DNA from: Gloeophyllum trabeum ATCC 11539
Lineage: Eukaryota > Basidiomycota > Agaricomycetes > Gloeophyllales > Gloeophyllaceae
NCBI RefSeq assembly: GCF_000344685.1
Contig: NW_006920417.1
Span: forward strand, 1-64,000
DNA length: 64,000 nt
Direction of reading: 5' to 3'
Part shown: piece by piece, positions 10,485 through 22,804 of the stretch
Numbering within the stretch: position 1 is the stretch's first letter
Layout: the number at the start of each line of letters is the position of its first letter
The notes under the pieces: model-generated
The model's input: only the letters and a program-made list of their open reading frames with translations
What the model was told of the DNA's origin: nothing
Databases searched by the model: none
Program-made: the position numbers and the translations under genes

Positions 10485-13400
10485 ATGTCCTCCGTCGTTG
10501 TGCACACTCCTCGATTCGCCGACGTCCCTGTTTTCGCTGGGCAGGGCACCGCGGCTGCGAGCTCGCCACAGACCCGCGAGCAGGCGCTTCGAGATGCTGA
10601 ATCCGCTTCTGGAACCCTTCTCCTTACTGCATGCTACCAGGCGTTCCTCACCGAGTTCGCCAGCCTATCACCGACCGAGATGGAGCAGGTCGACATCGAC
10701 CCTGCTGACTTTGACACCGTCCAGTCGCTCCTCGCTGCCCTCCCCGCGAGGTACCAGCGCAACACCGTCTTCGCCACCACCACCCTCTTCCTCATCCAGT
10801 CCCTGCGCTATCTTGCGCACATAGAGTCGCTCTCCACCGAGAAGAAGACGTCGCCGTTTGCCGACTACCTCAAGAGCAACGCCGCGCAGGGCCTGGGCGT
10901 CCTCGGCTTTTCGTCGGGCATCCTCCCTGCCTGCGTTGTCGGCACTTCCAACACCACTGTTTCGTATATCGCCCACGCCGTAGAAGCTTATCGTCTCGCC
11001 TTTTGGATTGGCGTTCGCTGCCAGCTCTACCGTGTTGCGGCTTTGGAGGCCGAAGATGCTCCCGGCAAAGAGTGCACCCTGCCCTGGAGCCTTGTTTTCA
11101 TGGGCATGAACAAGAAGGTCGCCCAGGATGCTATTGAAGAGTTCCAGAGGAAGGTCGGTTTATTTCCCTGTATTTCACGATAACCCTCTCTAACAAATCC
11201 GCCTCAGAACACTGGTTTATCTCCTTTGTACATAACTGCTGTAATGGACGACTCAAGCGTCACGATCTCCGGCAGACCTGACGTTTTGGCCAAGTTTTCT
11301 GCTGAGCTTCCCTCGGGGTCGTCTGTTCACATGACCTCCATCACGACCCTCTACCACGCGCCCAGCCACAAGGAGGGCGTCCGCTCCGAGATCCTTCACG
11401 ATGTTATCCGCCGTGGTATTCACTTCCCCACCTTCGCCGAGATTGTCTTTCCTATCCGTTCCACGTACACTGGTCAGCTCATCGACGAGAGCTGCGACGT
11501 TGCGGCGGGATACGGTACTCTAGTCGAGGCCGCGGTCGATATGATCGTCGCGCAGCCCGTCAATTGGGACATTGTCGTCGACGAAGTCATCAAGGCACTC
11601 CCGGCTGAAGGCCGCATCGCCCTGCTCAACCTGGGCCCAGGCGCCGGTATGGCGCGCAGTATGGAGCGCGCCTTCCCCAAGGACAAGGTCGTCTCCATCG
11701 ATATCTCAACCCGCGTCGCCCGCGAGGCCTCCAAGATCGACACGGCCAAGTACGAGCCCATCGCGGTTGTCGGCATGGCAGTCAATATGCCCGGCGCGCC
11801 CAACACCAACCAGCTCTGGGAGGTGCTCGAGAAGGGCATCAACACTATTTCTGAGGTACGTACTGTGCCTGACGATCCTCCCTACACGGGAATATGGTGC
11901 TAATAGGCTTTGTGCTTCGTATAGGTCCCGTCGGACAGGTTCGACGTGCGCGACTACAATGACCCGAAAGATCCGAAGACGAACCGCCAGATGAAGGCCC
12001 ACACGGGCAACTTCCTGTCCAACGCGGACCAGTTCGACAACAAGTTCTTCAAGATCAGCCCGCGCGAGGCGCGCTCCATGGATCCGCAGCAGCGCGTGCT
12101 CCTCCATGTGGCGTACGAGGCGCTCGAGAATGCCGGGTATGTGCCCAACGCGACCGAGACGTTCGCGCAGGACTCGTTCGGGTGCTATATTGGCGTCGCG
12201 ACGAACGACTATGTGCAGAATCTGCGCAATGACATCGATGTCTATTACAGCACTGGTGAGTAGGTTAAATGATGGCATCGAATCGAGGGCTAAAAATGTA
12301 TGTTAGGTACTCTGCGCGCTTTCCTGAGCGGGCGTATTTCCTATGCGTTCCAGTGGAGCGGCCCGTCCCTCGTCATCGATACGGCATGCTCGTCTTCCAT
12401 GGTCGCGATCTACCAAGCGTGCCGCGCTCTGATGAACCGGGACTGCAACGCAGCTCTGGCTGGCGGTGTCAACGTGATCAGTAGCCCTGACGTAAGTACT
12501 ACGATTTGAAATGTGTCTTGCAGTGCGCTCACCTTCGAATAGATGTTCCTCGGGCTTGACAGGGGACACTTCCTAAGCCCCACTGGTCAGTGCAAGGCCT
12601 TTGACGCCTCCGCCGATGGATACTCCCGCAGCGAGGGCTGCGGGCTCTTCGTCCTCAAGCGCCTCTCGGACGCGATCGCCGAGGGCGACAATATCATGGG
12701 CGTCATCCGCGGCATCGACGTCAACCAGAGTGGGAACGCGCACTCCATCACGCACCCGCACGCACCCACTCAGGCGACGCTCTTCAAGCGCGTCCTCGAG
12801 GCGACCGGCATTGACCCTACCCGCATCAACGTTGTCGAGGCCCATGGCACGGGTACACAGGCCGGAGACCCCAACGAGTTGGAGAGCATTCGGAGTATCT
12901 TTGCTATACGCAGGGCGAAGGAGAATCCGCTGCATATCACATCGATCAAGGCGAACATTGGCCATTTGGAGGCCGCGTCGGGCTCTGCGGGTCTCGCGAA
13001 GCTGTTACTGATGCTGCGCCACCGCGCGATCCCCCGCCAGGTCTCGCTGAAGAACCTGAACCCGCGGATCGCCCCTCTCGAGGCCGACAACACCATCATC
13101 GATAGGGAGATGGTGCCATGGGAGCCTTCGCAGCCTGGTCTGCCCCGGATTGCTATGCTCAACAACTTCGGCGCTGCCGGGTAAGTCTATGCTCGTTTAT
13201 AGTGTAGGAAATCTGACACTGATGCGCCTTGACAGTTCTAATGGAACGATGCTGCTCGAGGAGTTCCCGGCTGCTGACGAGAGCAAGTACGAGCCGGCTG
13301 GTCTGGCGTACTTGTTCGGTTTGTCCGCCAAGACTGACACTGCCTTGAACGAGCTCAAGAAGAAGTACGTTGACTGGCTCCAGGACCCTGCTTCCGACGA

Positions 13401-16400
13401 CGTCCGCTTCGCCGATATCGCCTACACCGCTACCGCTCGGCGCATCATGTATGCGCATCGCACGGCTGTCGTGGCTACTGACAAGAAGGACCTGATCCAG
13501 AAGCTCGAATCGACCAAGCTGGTCGCAGTACCTGGGGAGTCAAAGCCGTCGAAGACGGTTTTCGTGTTCTCCGGTCAGGGTGGACAATACCTGGGCATGG
13601 GAGGCGAACTCTACCGCACCAACCCCCTATTCAAGCACCATATCGACGAGTGTCACGAGGTCCTGCGCACCATGGGATTCCCTGGGGTCACGCAGATCAT
13701 CGCGACAGAATCTGGGGAGAGCGGGCTCTCCAAGCTCGAGGAGTTCGAGGCGTACCAAGGGGCTATATTTGCTCTGGAATATGCACTCGCGAAGCTTTGG
13801 ATGTCTTGGGGAGTCAAGCCGGATGCGGTCGTTGGGCACAGGTTGGTATTTTTCCGCTGTATGCATTGTTCTGATGGCTTACATGTACTCTGCAGTCTCG
13901 GTGAATACGCTGCTCTTGTAATCGCCGGTGTCCTGACGCTCAAGGGTGCATTGACTATTGTGGCGAACCGGGTCCGCTTGATGGTGACCAAGTGCGCGAC
14001 GGAGTCTACCGGCATGATCGCCATTAACCAGGGACCGGCTGCTGTGAAGGACATCCTACAATCCAACGCGGCGTTATCCGGATGCTCAATTGCTTGCTAC
14101 AACAGCGCGGGCGATTGCGTGGTGGCAGGACCTCTCGAGCAGCTGAAGGCTCTGAAAGCTCACCTGGACTCGGAAGTCAAGTGCAAGAATGTGCTCCTCT
14201 CCGTGCCCTTCGGATACCATAGCACTGCGATGGAGCCTCTGCTCGATGACCTGATCAGCGTAGCCAAGCGGGTCACTTTGCGTCCTCCGACGTTGGCGGT
14301 CATCTCAAACGTTTTTGGCGAGGTCGTCCGTCCAGGGGACGCTTCGGTCTTTACTTCGGAATACTTCGCCAGACACTGTGCAGAGCCCGTCCAGTTCGAG
14401 CGCGGTATCAACGCCTTCTGCGCTACATCCGAGTTCGCCAATGTCGGTCTCTGGGTAGAGATTGGTCCTCACCCGACGACGTTGCCCATGCTCAAGTCCA
14501 ACCCCTCTGTCCCGAAGGATGGCCTGCTCCTGCCTTCCATTCGCAAGAACCAGGATGTATGGTTGACACTCATGACGTCCTTGAGCCAGCTGTACACCAC
14601 TGATCGGTCATTGGCTTGGCGCGAGGTCTTCGCTCACGTCCCTGCCGTCAAATGCGTTGACGCCCCGTCTTACCCCTTCTCACCGAGCCGCTTCTGGATC
14701 GACTACAAGGAGGAGGCGCCCGGATTGGTCGCATCCGACAGGAAGACTCTCACTTCTTCCGCCCGTCTGGTGTCGGAGTCCTCTATGCTCCATGCATGGG
14801 CTCAGGAGCCTTCGGCAGCGAATGGGAATGTTGCTATCTTCGAAACTCCGATTGAGATGCTCGCAGGTTCGATTAGAGGACACAGCGTAGGTGGCATGCC
14901 CCTCTGCCCTGCATCTGTCTATATCGAGCAGGTGTTGGCTGGTGTACAACTTGCCCGCGAGCACCTGGGCCTCGGCTCCACCGGCCATCATCTCGTTGTC
15001 AAGGACGTTCAGTTTGCGCACCCTCTCGTTTACGCTGAGGGTGTTGCGCGACTGGTAAAGACCAAGATCACCCTGGACGACGGAGCCGAGTCTGGCAACT
15101 TTACCGTGAGCTCGTCCGTCGATGGTGCTGAGGAGTCGGTGCACGTCCACGGTACCTTCCGCCTGGAGACGAACACGAAGACGACGACGAAGTTTGGTCG
15201 TGTCGCGCCTGTCATACACCGTCAGATGGCGACCGTCGCAACTCCTGTCGGTCCGGGCTATGAGACGTTTTCGACTCGGACTGCGTACGAGGTAATCTTC
15301 CCTCGCGTGGTCGACTACTCCAGGGAGTATCACACTATGCAATCTCTGACTGTCGACCCCTCTGGTATGGAGGGATACGCGGTCGTCAAGCTCCCTGCAG
15401 ATCACTTCCGCGGCAGATTCATCGTTCACCCTGTTTTCATGGACACCCTCCTGCACGTCGCCGGCTTCGTCGCTAACATGCAAGGTGGCATTAACGACGC
15501 TTACATCTGCAGCCAAGTCGACAGCGTCAAGGTGATCCCCGACCTCGTGGACAACGATGCGACTTACGGTGTGTTCTGCCGCAACGCCTGGCTCGCGGAT
15601 GAAGGAGTTATGCTCGCCGACGCTTACGCGGTGGAACTCACTGGCGCGAAGAGGATCGTCGGGCATCTCAAGGGCATGCACTTCCGCCGTGTCCGCCTGA
15701 CCAGTCTCAAGAAGGGTCTTCAGATGGCTTCCGGACGTCCCGCAGAAGTCACGCCTAGCAGGGTCACCTTCGCTCCGTCTAAGCCTTCGTCTCACAAGGT
15801 CGTCAGCCGGACTCCCTCAAGCTCTTCGACCAGCTCCTCCACCGTACACGACGTGCAGGCCGCCGTCGTTGGCATCATCGCGGAGACTTGCGGTATCGAC
15901 CCGGCCAACGTTAAGCTCGAGACGTGTCTCGACTCGCTGGGTGTAGATTCGCTGATGTCTATCGAGATATTCGGCAAGCTGCAGGCCTCGTACTCCGGTG
16001 CTGACCTTAACGCTCAGGCTCTTTCTGCTTGCCACACTGTGGGCGAGTTGGCTCAGGCCGTGGCTTCCCGTGTTCCCGAGGCCAAGAGCGGCGCTTCCTC
16101 TCCTCGTACTCTCGTCGAGGACGAGAAGGTGAGCGAGCCGGCGCTCGTAGGAGATGAGGAGCCCGACGTCAAGGGCCTGCTCGCGTCGGTCCTCGGCATT
16201 CCGCCGAAGGAGATCACTGACGATGCTGACTTCGATGCGCTCGGCTTGGACTCACTGACCTCCATCGAGGCACTTCAAGCACTCCGCACTGAATTCGGCC
16301 TCGACTTACCTTCCAATTTCTTCCAGACTAACTCGACCCCCAAGGCCGTCGAGTCTTACCTCCAGAGCCACCTACGCGCCAAGGTGAAGGCTGTGGAGAT

Positions 16401-17335
16401 GACTGCCGCGTCGAAGGTCGTCGAGACGGTTCAATCTAATCTCAATTCTGTCGTTAACGCTCTGCGTCTGCATACCCTTCCGCTCCCTTTGCAAGTTTCC
16501 AAATCCAATCTCAGCCTCCCTCTGTTCCTCGTTCATGATGGTAGCGGTCTCGTGAACTACTACGAGCGGCTGTCTCCTCTCGACAGAAACATCTGGGGTA
16601 TTCACAACCCGAACTTCATCACCGGTCAGGCATACGACAGCGTCGTCGCCATGGCTTCCGAGTACGCTGACCTCATCACGAAGACGGCCTCTGGCCCCAT
16701 CCTGCTTGGAGGTGAGTACTGCAGAACTTCACGTCTTATTCCTTGGCTGAATATCGCCTTTCATCAGGATGGTCATTCGGTGGTGTTGCCGCATTCGAGA
16801 TCGCTCGGCAGCTGCTGCGCAAGGGCGTGCCCGTGAAGGGTGTCCTCCTGATTGACTCGCCCAGCCCTGTCAACCATGTCCCGCTGTCGCAGTCCCTCAT
16901 CGAGGCCGTCGTCAACCTGGATGCGCGCGGCGCGAACTCCGACATCGGACGACTAGTCAAGGCGCAGTTCGAGAAGAACTCTGCGCTCCTTGGCAAGTAC
17001 GACCCTGTCTCCGCGGGTGGTCCTTTCCCTCCCCTTGTCCTGCTCCGCTCGCGCGAAGGCTTCAACCCCTCCGGCGTGAAGGAGCCGGTGCCTACGTGGC
17101 TGGCCGATCGCTCCAATGCCCAGCAGGCGGTCGCGGGATGGGAGGGTCTGGTCGGCGCGACCGTGAAGAGCATCGATATCCCTGGGAACCACTTTGAGCC
17201 GTTCCATGCTTCTAACGTGAGTCTCCGCTACTCTTCACTTCGTTTGGAACCGTGAGCTGACGTGCTCCCTGCCTGTAGATTGCTGAAGTTTCTTGCCGCA
17301 TTGCTGATGGCTGTCAATACCTCGAAAGTCTGTGA
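10485..17335 (+). CDS. Non-reducing polyketide synthase, SAT-KS-AT-PT-ACP-ACP-TE (orsellinic acid synthase type)
   Basis: This cytosolic megasynthase of about 2132 residues builds an aromatic polyketide from acetyl and malonyl units. Nine exons are joined by introns at 11154-11207, 11856-11924, 12256-12306, 12492-12542, 13181-13235, 13842-13895, 16712-16767 and 17217-17278. The start is ATG 10485, where the SAT domain begins at once. The domains are SAT (1 to about 400; GFSSG at 141-145, Ser where many have Cys), KS (from about 404; DTACSSS with Cys577, HGTGTQ, and the His of NIGH), AT (GHSLGEYAA, Ser1026), product template (His1355, Asp1542), ACP1 (Ser1711), ACP2 (Ser1812) and TE (GWSFGG, Ser1967; His in GNHFEPF). 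There is no KR, DH, ER or methyltransferase domain. Basidiomycete enzymes with this layout make orsellinic acid. All catalytic sites needed for condensation, cyclisation and release are present. The tetraketide product is inferred. Confidence 0.93.
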
Positions 17336-17560
17336 ACCTTGTTGTTCCGGTTAGACACGATAGATCGGACGTTGTTATCGCATTCTTATTTAACTCTTAG
17401 TCTTATGGCGTATGCTTTTGGTTGTAATCGTAGTGTATCATTGTATCAAGTAGCACACTTGGATCCTAATTTATTTAGTTAACCAGCGATATACGGGTGT
17501 GATCTCTCTGCAGTTGCGGCGCGCACCTTCTGGTCGAACTTGACGTCTTTCAAAGGCCGG
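17336..17560. other. 3' flank of the PKS gene
   Basis: AT-rich sequence follows the PKS stop codon and probably holds its 3' UTR and polyadenylation region. No other feature is seen before the duplicated block begins at 17561. Confidence 0.4.
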
Positions 17561-18286
17561 CCCGTCACACCTGCGCATGCGATAGACTCGCTTAAGATGT
17601 CCCTTCCATACGTACGGGATGTTAACTTGTGGTAGTGATATTGCATGGATGAACTGACTTTGATACAGACTCGTCACTCAGTACGTTCGTCATGACTCTG
17701 GGGCCATGCTATTCTGGCTCGGACCTTGGGCAGTACGTACTACATAGTACTCTCATCCGCAGGTTTTGGAACACAACTCGACTGCTCTACGCCGCTAATG
17801 GCGCATTCCACGGCGACTTGAATCAACAACAACATCTCATTCCAGAGCGAAAGCGCAATGTACTCAAGTCAGAACGCAGATTTCTGTCGGTCTTGTTCGT
17901 CAGAAGGCACTCTACATGTCTCAGGAGAGCCAGGCATTCGACAGATATTGGGACTGGAACAGACCGAAATTCGAATGAGAGGTTGTCGTTCCCACTGGCA
18001 TAGCCACTGCCAGTCAAACTCACCGTCCGATGGACACGCGAGCCTATCATAGCGCAGAGAGACACGTGCGAGAAGCACAGCCACTATAGAGCCGACTCTC
18101 TTCAGCTTGAGCTCGCGATCGACTCTTCGCTGGCCTTCCAAACGAGCTGCAATCCATCTCAAAGTACTTACAGTGCCTTGCATAAGAAACTGAACATCGC
18201 ATTTCCGCGCGCGTTGTTTGTCCGCGCCAAATATACCCTTTTCGGGTATCGGCAAATGTGCGGCAAAGACCCATCCAGAGGGAGGG
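17561..18286. repeat. duplicated block, copy 1 (left of the sequence gap)
   Basis: These 726 bases are identical by eye to 18941-19666, at a constant offset of 1380. They hold only short frames with no recognised product. The copy ends exactly where the N run begins, which suggests an unresolved contig overlap rather than two true copies. Confidence 0.85.
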
Positions 18287-18934
18287 NNNNNNNNNNNNNN
18301 NNNNNNNNNNNNNNNNNNNNNNNNNNNNNNNNNNNNNNNNNNNNNNNNNNNNNNNNNNNNNNNNNNNNNNNNNNNNNNNNNNNNNNNNNNNNNNNNNNNN
18401 NNNNNNNNNNNNNNNNNNNNNNNNNNNNNNNNNNNNNNNNNNNNNNNNNNNNNNNNNNNNNNNNNNNNNNNNNNNNNNNNNNNNNNNNNNNNNNNNNNNN
18501 NNNNNNNNNNNNNNNNNNNNNNNNNNNNNNNNNNNNNNNNNNNNNNNNNNNNNNNNNNNNNNNNNNNNNNNNNNNNNNNNNNNNNNNNNNNNNNNNNNNN
18601 NNNNNNNNNNNNNNNNNNNNNNNNNNNNNNNNNNNNNNNNNNNNNNNNNNNNNNNNNNNNNNNNNNNNNNNNNNNNNNNNNNNNNNNNNNNNNNNNNNNN
18701 NNNNNNNNNNNNNNNNNNNNNNNNNNNNNNNNNNNNNNNNNNNNNNNNNNNNNNNNNNNNNNNNNNNNNNNNNNNNNNNNNNNNNNNNNNNNNNNNNNNN
18801 NNNNNNNNNNNNNNNNNNNNNNNNNNNNNNNNNNNNNNNNNNNNNNNNNNNNNNNNNNNNNNNNNNNNNNNNNNNNNNNNNNNNNNNNNNNNNNNNNNNN
18901 NNNNNNNNNNNNNNNNNNNNNNNNNNNNNNNNNN
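18287..18934. other. assembly gap of 648 N
   Basis: A run of undetermined bases. Long frames that cross it are artefacts of translating N. Confidence 1.
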
Positions 18935-18940
18935 GCCGGC

Positions 18941-19666
18941 CCCGTCACACCTGCGCATGCGATAGACTCGCTTAAGATGTCCCTTCCATACGTACGGGAT
19001 GTTAACTTGTGGTAGTGATATTGCATGGATGAACTGACTTTGATACAGACTCGTCACTCAGTACGTTCGTCATGACTCTGGGGCCATGCTATTCTGGCTC
19101 GGACCTTGGGCAGTACGTACTACATAGTACTCTCATCCGCAGGTTTTGGAACACAACTCGACTGCTCTACGCCGCTAATGGCGCATTCCACGGCGACTTG
19201 AATCAACAACAACATCTCATTCCAGAGCGAAAGCGCAATGTACTCAAGTCAGAACGCAGATTTCTGTCGGTCTTGTTCGTCAGAAGGCACTCTACATGTC
19301 TCAGGAGAGCCAGGCATTCGACAGATATTGGGACTGGAACAGACCGAAATTCGAATGAGAGGTTGTCGTTCCCACTGGCATAGCCACTGCCAGTCAAACT
19401 CACCGTCCGATGGACACGCGAGCCTATCATAGCGCAGAGAGACACGTGCGAGAAGCACAGCCACTATAGAGCCGACTCTCTTCAGCTTGAGCTCGCGATC
19501 GACTCTTCGCTGGCCTTCCAAACGAGCTGCAATCCATCTCAAAGTACTTACAGTGCCTTGCATAAGAAACTGAACATCGCATTTCCGCGCGCGTTGTTTG
19601 TCCGCGCCAAATATACCCTTTTCGGGTATCGGCAAATGTGCGGCAAAGACCCATCCAGAGGGAGGG
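18941..19666. repeat. duplicated block, copy 2 (right of the sequence gap)
   Basis: This is the second copy of 17561-18286. The first bases after the gap (18935-18940) differ only by one extra C in a C run. The block contains the left arm of the inverted repeat at 19547-19628. Confidence 0.85.
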
Positions 19667-19906
19667 TAGCTAGGCATACAGCTGGGGGCAGAGTATAATG
19701 ATTTACAGCTCTTAGTGTAGTTGTAGAATATACATCTCATGCATTCTCTGAAGCCTTTTGAGCCCTCTCGGGGTGTCCTCCAGTCCCTGCCCAGCAAGCG
19801 GTCCCGCGAGAGGCCTTCCGGACCTACCCGAAAAGGGTATATTTGGCGCGAACAAACAACGCGCGCGGAAATGCGATGTTCAGTTTCTTATGCAAGGCAC
19901 TGTAAG
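19547..19906. repeat. 82-bp inverted repeat with a spacer of about 196 bp
   Basis: 19547-19628 is the reverse complement of 19825-19906 with a single mismatch noted by eye. Each arm contains a smaller palindrome (ACCCTTTTCGGGT). The arms could be terminal repeats of a short non-autonomous element, but I could not find a target duplication. The left arm also occurs in copy 1, at 18167-18248. Confidence 0.7.
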
Positions 19907-20302
19907 AATTACCCGAATGCTCCTAGTCTATACTACACTTGATGCTGAGACTCCACAGTCAGTGCATCGATCTCTACTCCTCCCATGTCCAGGAACTATG
20001 AATATTGCCCAGTCGTCGAGCTGTCAAGCGCAAGTGGGTTTATGTAGTCGGCGTACAGCACGGATCATTACTCGTGCCGTTCGTTGGTGGCCCAGTCGCC
20101 TTCGTCCCACCGTCCCCGACGTTCCGCAGAGCTCTGTTCCTGAAATATGACTCCGGACCCGCCAAGTCCGGTTACGGCGGGCGCGATGTGGGTCGAACAG
20201 TCGGTGCAGCCACCAAGCGATGGAGTATAACTGGGCGGTACCGCTTGCGCTTATGACTGCTTCGAGGCAGCTTCCCATTGCCAGCGCGCCAGGATCCCCA
20301 TC
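19907..20302. other. intergenic, promoter side of the epimerase gene
   Basis: No gene is recognised here. The region separates the repeat block from the signal-peptide gene that starts at 20303 and probably holds its promoter. Confidence 0.4.
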
Positions 20303-21785
20303 ATGAAGGCATCGCGGGTTGCGTTCTTCTTGTTCACGGCGTACTGCGCTATTGCGGTGCCGAACCGTAAGGCGTATGACCCCCTGGGAGATATCAACAT
20401 CGAGGCCGGGGATATCAAGCTGACCTTTATCCCATACGGTGCGACGTTGAAGGTGGGGACTGTCATTACCCAGAAATACTCCAGTTTATTGACCATGTTT
20501 CGTCCACAGAACTTGTATGTCAAGGATCGCTGGGGGCAGACAAGAGATATCGCACTGGGTTACGATGATCCTGTGAGTATACCCTCCTATAACCGTGCGA
20601 GCAGCGGGTCCTGACTTCGTTCAGAAACTCTATGTTGCCGACGTCACCCACACCCCGCGCTTCAACACCCAAATAGGGTACGCTGTTATCCCCTTCATCC
20701 CACTTATCTAACCTTTCTTCCCCTCCACAGCCGCTACGCCGACCGCCTCGCGTATGCCTCCTTCACACTCGACGGCGTCACCTACAACACGACCGTCAAC
20801 GGGCACTCGAAGGTTGACCCGAACGTCCCCGTCACGTTCCACGGCGGCGTCGGCTTCGACTACCGCAACTTCAGCGTCGTGGCGCACACGAAGGACTCGC
20901 TCACGCTGCACTACTTCTCGCCCGACGGCGAGTCGGGCTTCCCAGGCGATGTGGATTTCTATGTGAAGCATACGGTGAGGAAGCCGGCAGTGTGGGAGGC
21001 GCAGATGTCTGCCAAGTTCTCCAAGTGCGCATACACTCTTTATTCCTTGTTTAACCCCGGCTCATGTTGATGGTGACTTGTTCCTGCTAGGCGCACGCCT
21101 TTCATGCCCACCACGCACCTCTATGTCCAGCTGAACGCGTACAACGCGTCCGAGCCAGGCTCGCTCAACCACACCATCTTCATCAACAGCACCAAGTACC
21201 AAGCCACCGACGACAACTTCTTCAGCACCGCCGAGATTGTGCCCATCGCGAAGGGCGCGCCCGAAGACTTCAGCACGCCGAAGCAGCTCGGAAAAGGATT
21301 CGATGTGGACCAGTGCGGGGTGAACTGCACGGGGTATGATACGTACTTTGTGTACGAACCGTATAAGCCGAAGCAGACGGTTGCGAGTGCATGGAGCGAT
21401 GCTTCTGGAATTCGGTGAGCTTTCCTAGTGCGCGATTCTCGCCTGGGTTCAAACTAATGACTGGATCCTAGCATGGATATTTCCACTGACCAGATCGGCA
21501 CCGCGTTCTACACATGCGGCGAGCTCACGAGCGGGACCTGCCCGCGCAAGGCCGCGCACGGTGGTGGCTTCTACGAGCAGAGCAGCTGCGTAAGCATCCA
21601 TCCATTCTCCCCCACCATTTCCCCCTACCCTGCTCCCGGCTGATTCCGTCGTGCAGATCTTCTTCGAGCAGCAGAGCTACGTGAACGCGGTCAACCTGCA
21701 GGGTCAGCTGCCAGACGACACGATCTTCGGCCCGCACAAGCCGTACTTCTCCACGAGCACGTATTCGTTTAGCACGCTTCCTTGA
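20303..21785 (+). CDS. Secreted aldose 1-epimerase (galactose mutarotase family)
   Basis: The protein of about 376 residues interconverts alpha and beta anomers of aldoses. Seven exons are 20303-20452, 20510-20572, 20625-20677, 20731-21024, 21091-21414, 21472-21589 and 21657-21785; together they are a whole number of codons. A hydrophobic signal peptide (KASRVAFFLFTAYCAIAVP) opens the protein, so it is probably exported and acts on sugars in the wall or medium. Family motifs are IPYGATL with NLYVKDRWG after the first intron, IGRYADRLAYASFTLDG, TFHGG with the catalytic His, and a late FFEQQSYVNAVN with the likely catalytic Glu. Several NxS/T glycosylation sites are present. It sits between the PKS and the GST genes but has no obvious part in polyketide chemistry. 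Confidence 0.88.
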
Positions 21786-22804
21786 GGTTTGGGTTACGGG
21801 CAGGTCGAGGGCGATGGTGGTGGTGGTGGAGGAGGGCATGGACTACTATAAGTTAATGTTGCTGGTATTTATGCATAGAGTAGGGAATGGGATTTAATAG
21901 TCGATCACACACATCCGTTTGTTGAGTGAGACTTGGTGTGGCGAGGTTAGGGCCTCCGATCAAAGCGGCTGCGTCCGCCTCTGTGAGATACCTGTCCCTG
22001 CAGTTTGCAGCCGTTTGCAGATTGATGGGCCCACTTTTCAAAAATCATTTACAGTCGGACCACGTCGGACGAGCAATTGTAAGTCCCCGAGAGACGGAAA
22101 CCAGACCATTTGGACTTCCCCACCTTCTTCCGACGTCCCTGGCACCCACTCCGACCCACTCCGACTATACGCGATTTTCTGACTTGGTGGTCTATCGATC
22201 TGCAAACGGCTGTGAGCTTCTCCGTAGGCCGTCGTGAGCTCTCTCCCTGATATTATAATGGCTACACCAGGTTGGTGCCGAGGACGGTGCCAGCGAGATA
22301 CAGTCCCTGGAGATCGTCTGACACTGACTTGTCAGCATCATAATCGAACAAAATCATCGAAGACGTGGGTTGTAGCAGCTTTGAACACCTGGTCGAATAG
22401 ATGTCCTTGGAATCAGCTCTGACCGCATGTACGGTCCTCCAGCATGCAATACAACGTATGAGCCATACCTTTGCTCCCCGCATATCGGAGTCCCACTGTA
22501 ATACCCTATCATTATGGAGTTCAGGTCAAGTTATTATTGCTGGAATACTCCGTTTCCAGCGTCCCTCCTCGTTCTACGCATATGTCTTCATACGCCACTC
22601 TACCAGACAATCCGCACCCTTCAATCGGGCAGGATAGTCTCAAGGCTGTAAATTGCAAAATGCGGTGTGCCATACATATGGATTCTCCGGAATAACATGA
22701 TAACCAACCAATTGACGGTAGTCAGACCCTAGACCCCGAAAGAGATATCCCACTCTCGGTCAACGACCCAATAGCCCCTTACCCGTCCAAGCTATGACTT
22801 GACC
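21786..22804. other. intergenic between convergent epimerase and GST genes
   Basis: The two flanking genes converge here, so the region should hold both 3' ends. Only short frames occur and I recognise no element. Confidence 0.4.

Noticed and set aside
17869..19057. Long frames across the N gap (385, 336 and 265 codons)
   Set aside because: They exist only because N codons are read as X.
19249..19797. 182-codon minus-strand frame in the repeat block
   Set aside because: It runs through the duplicated block and inverted repeat, has no motif, and part of its peptide recurs because of the repeat.
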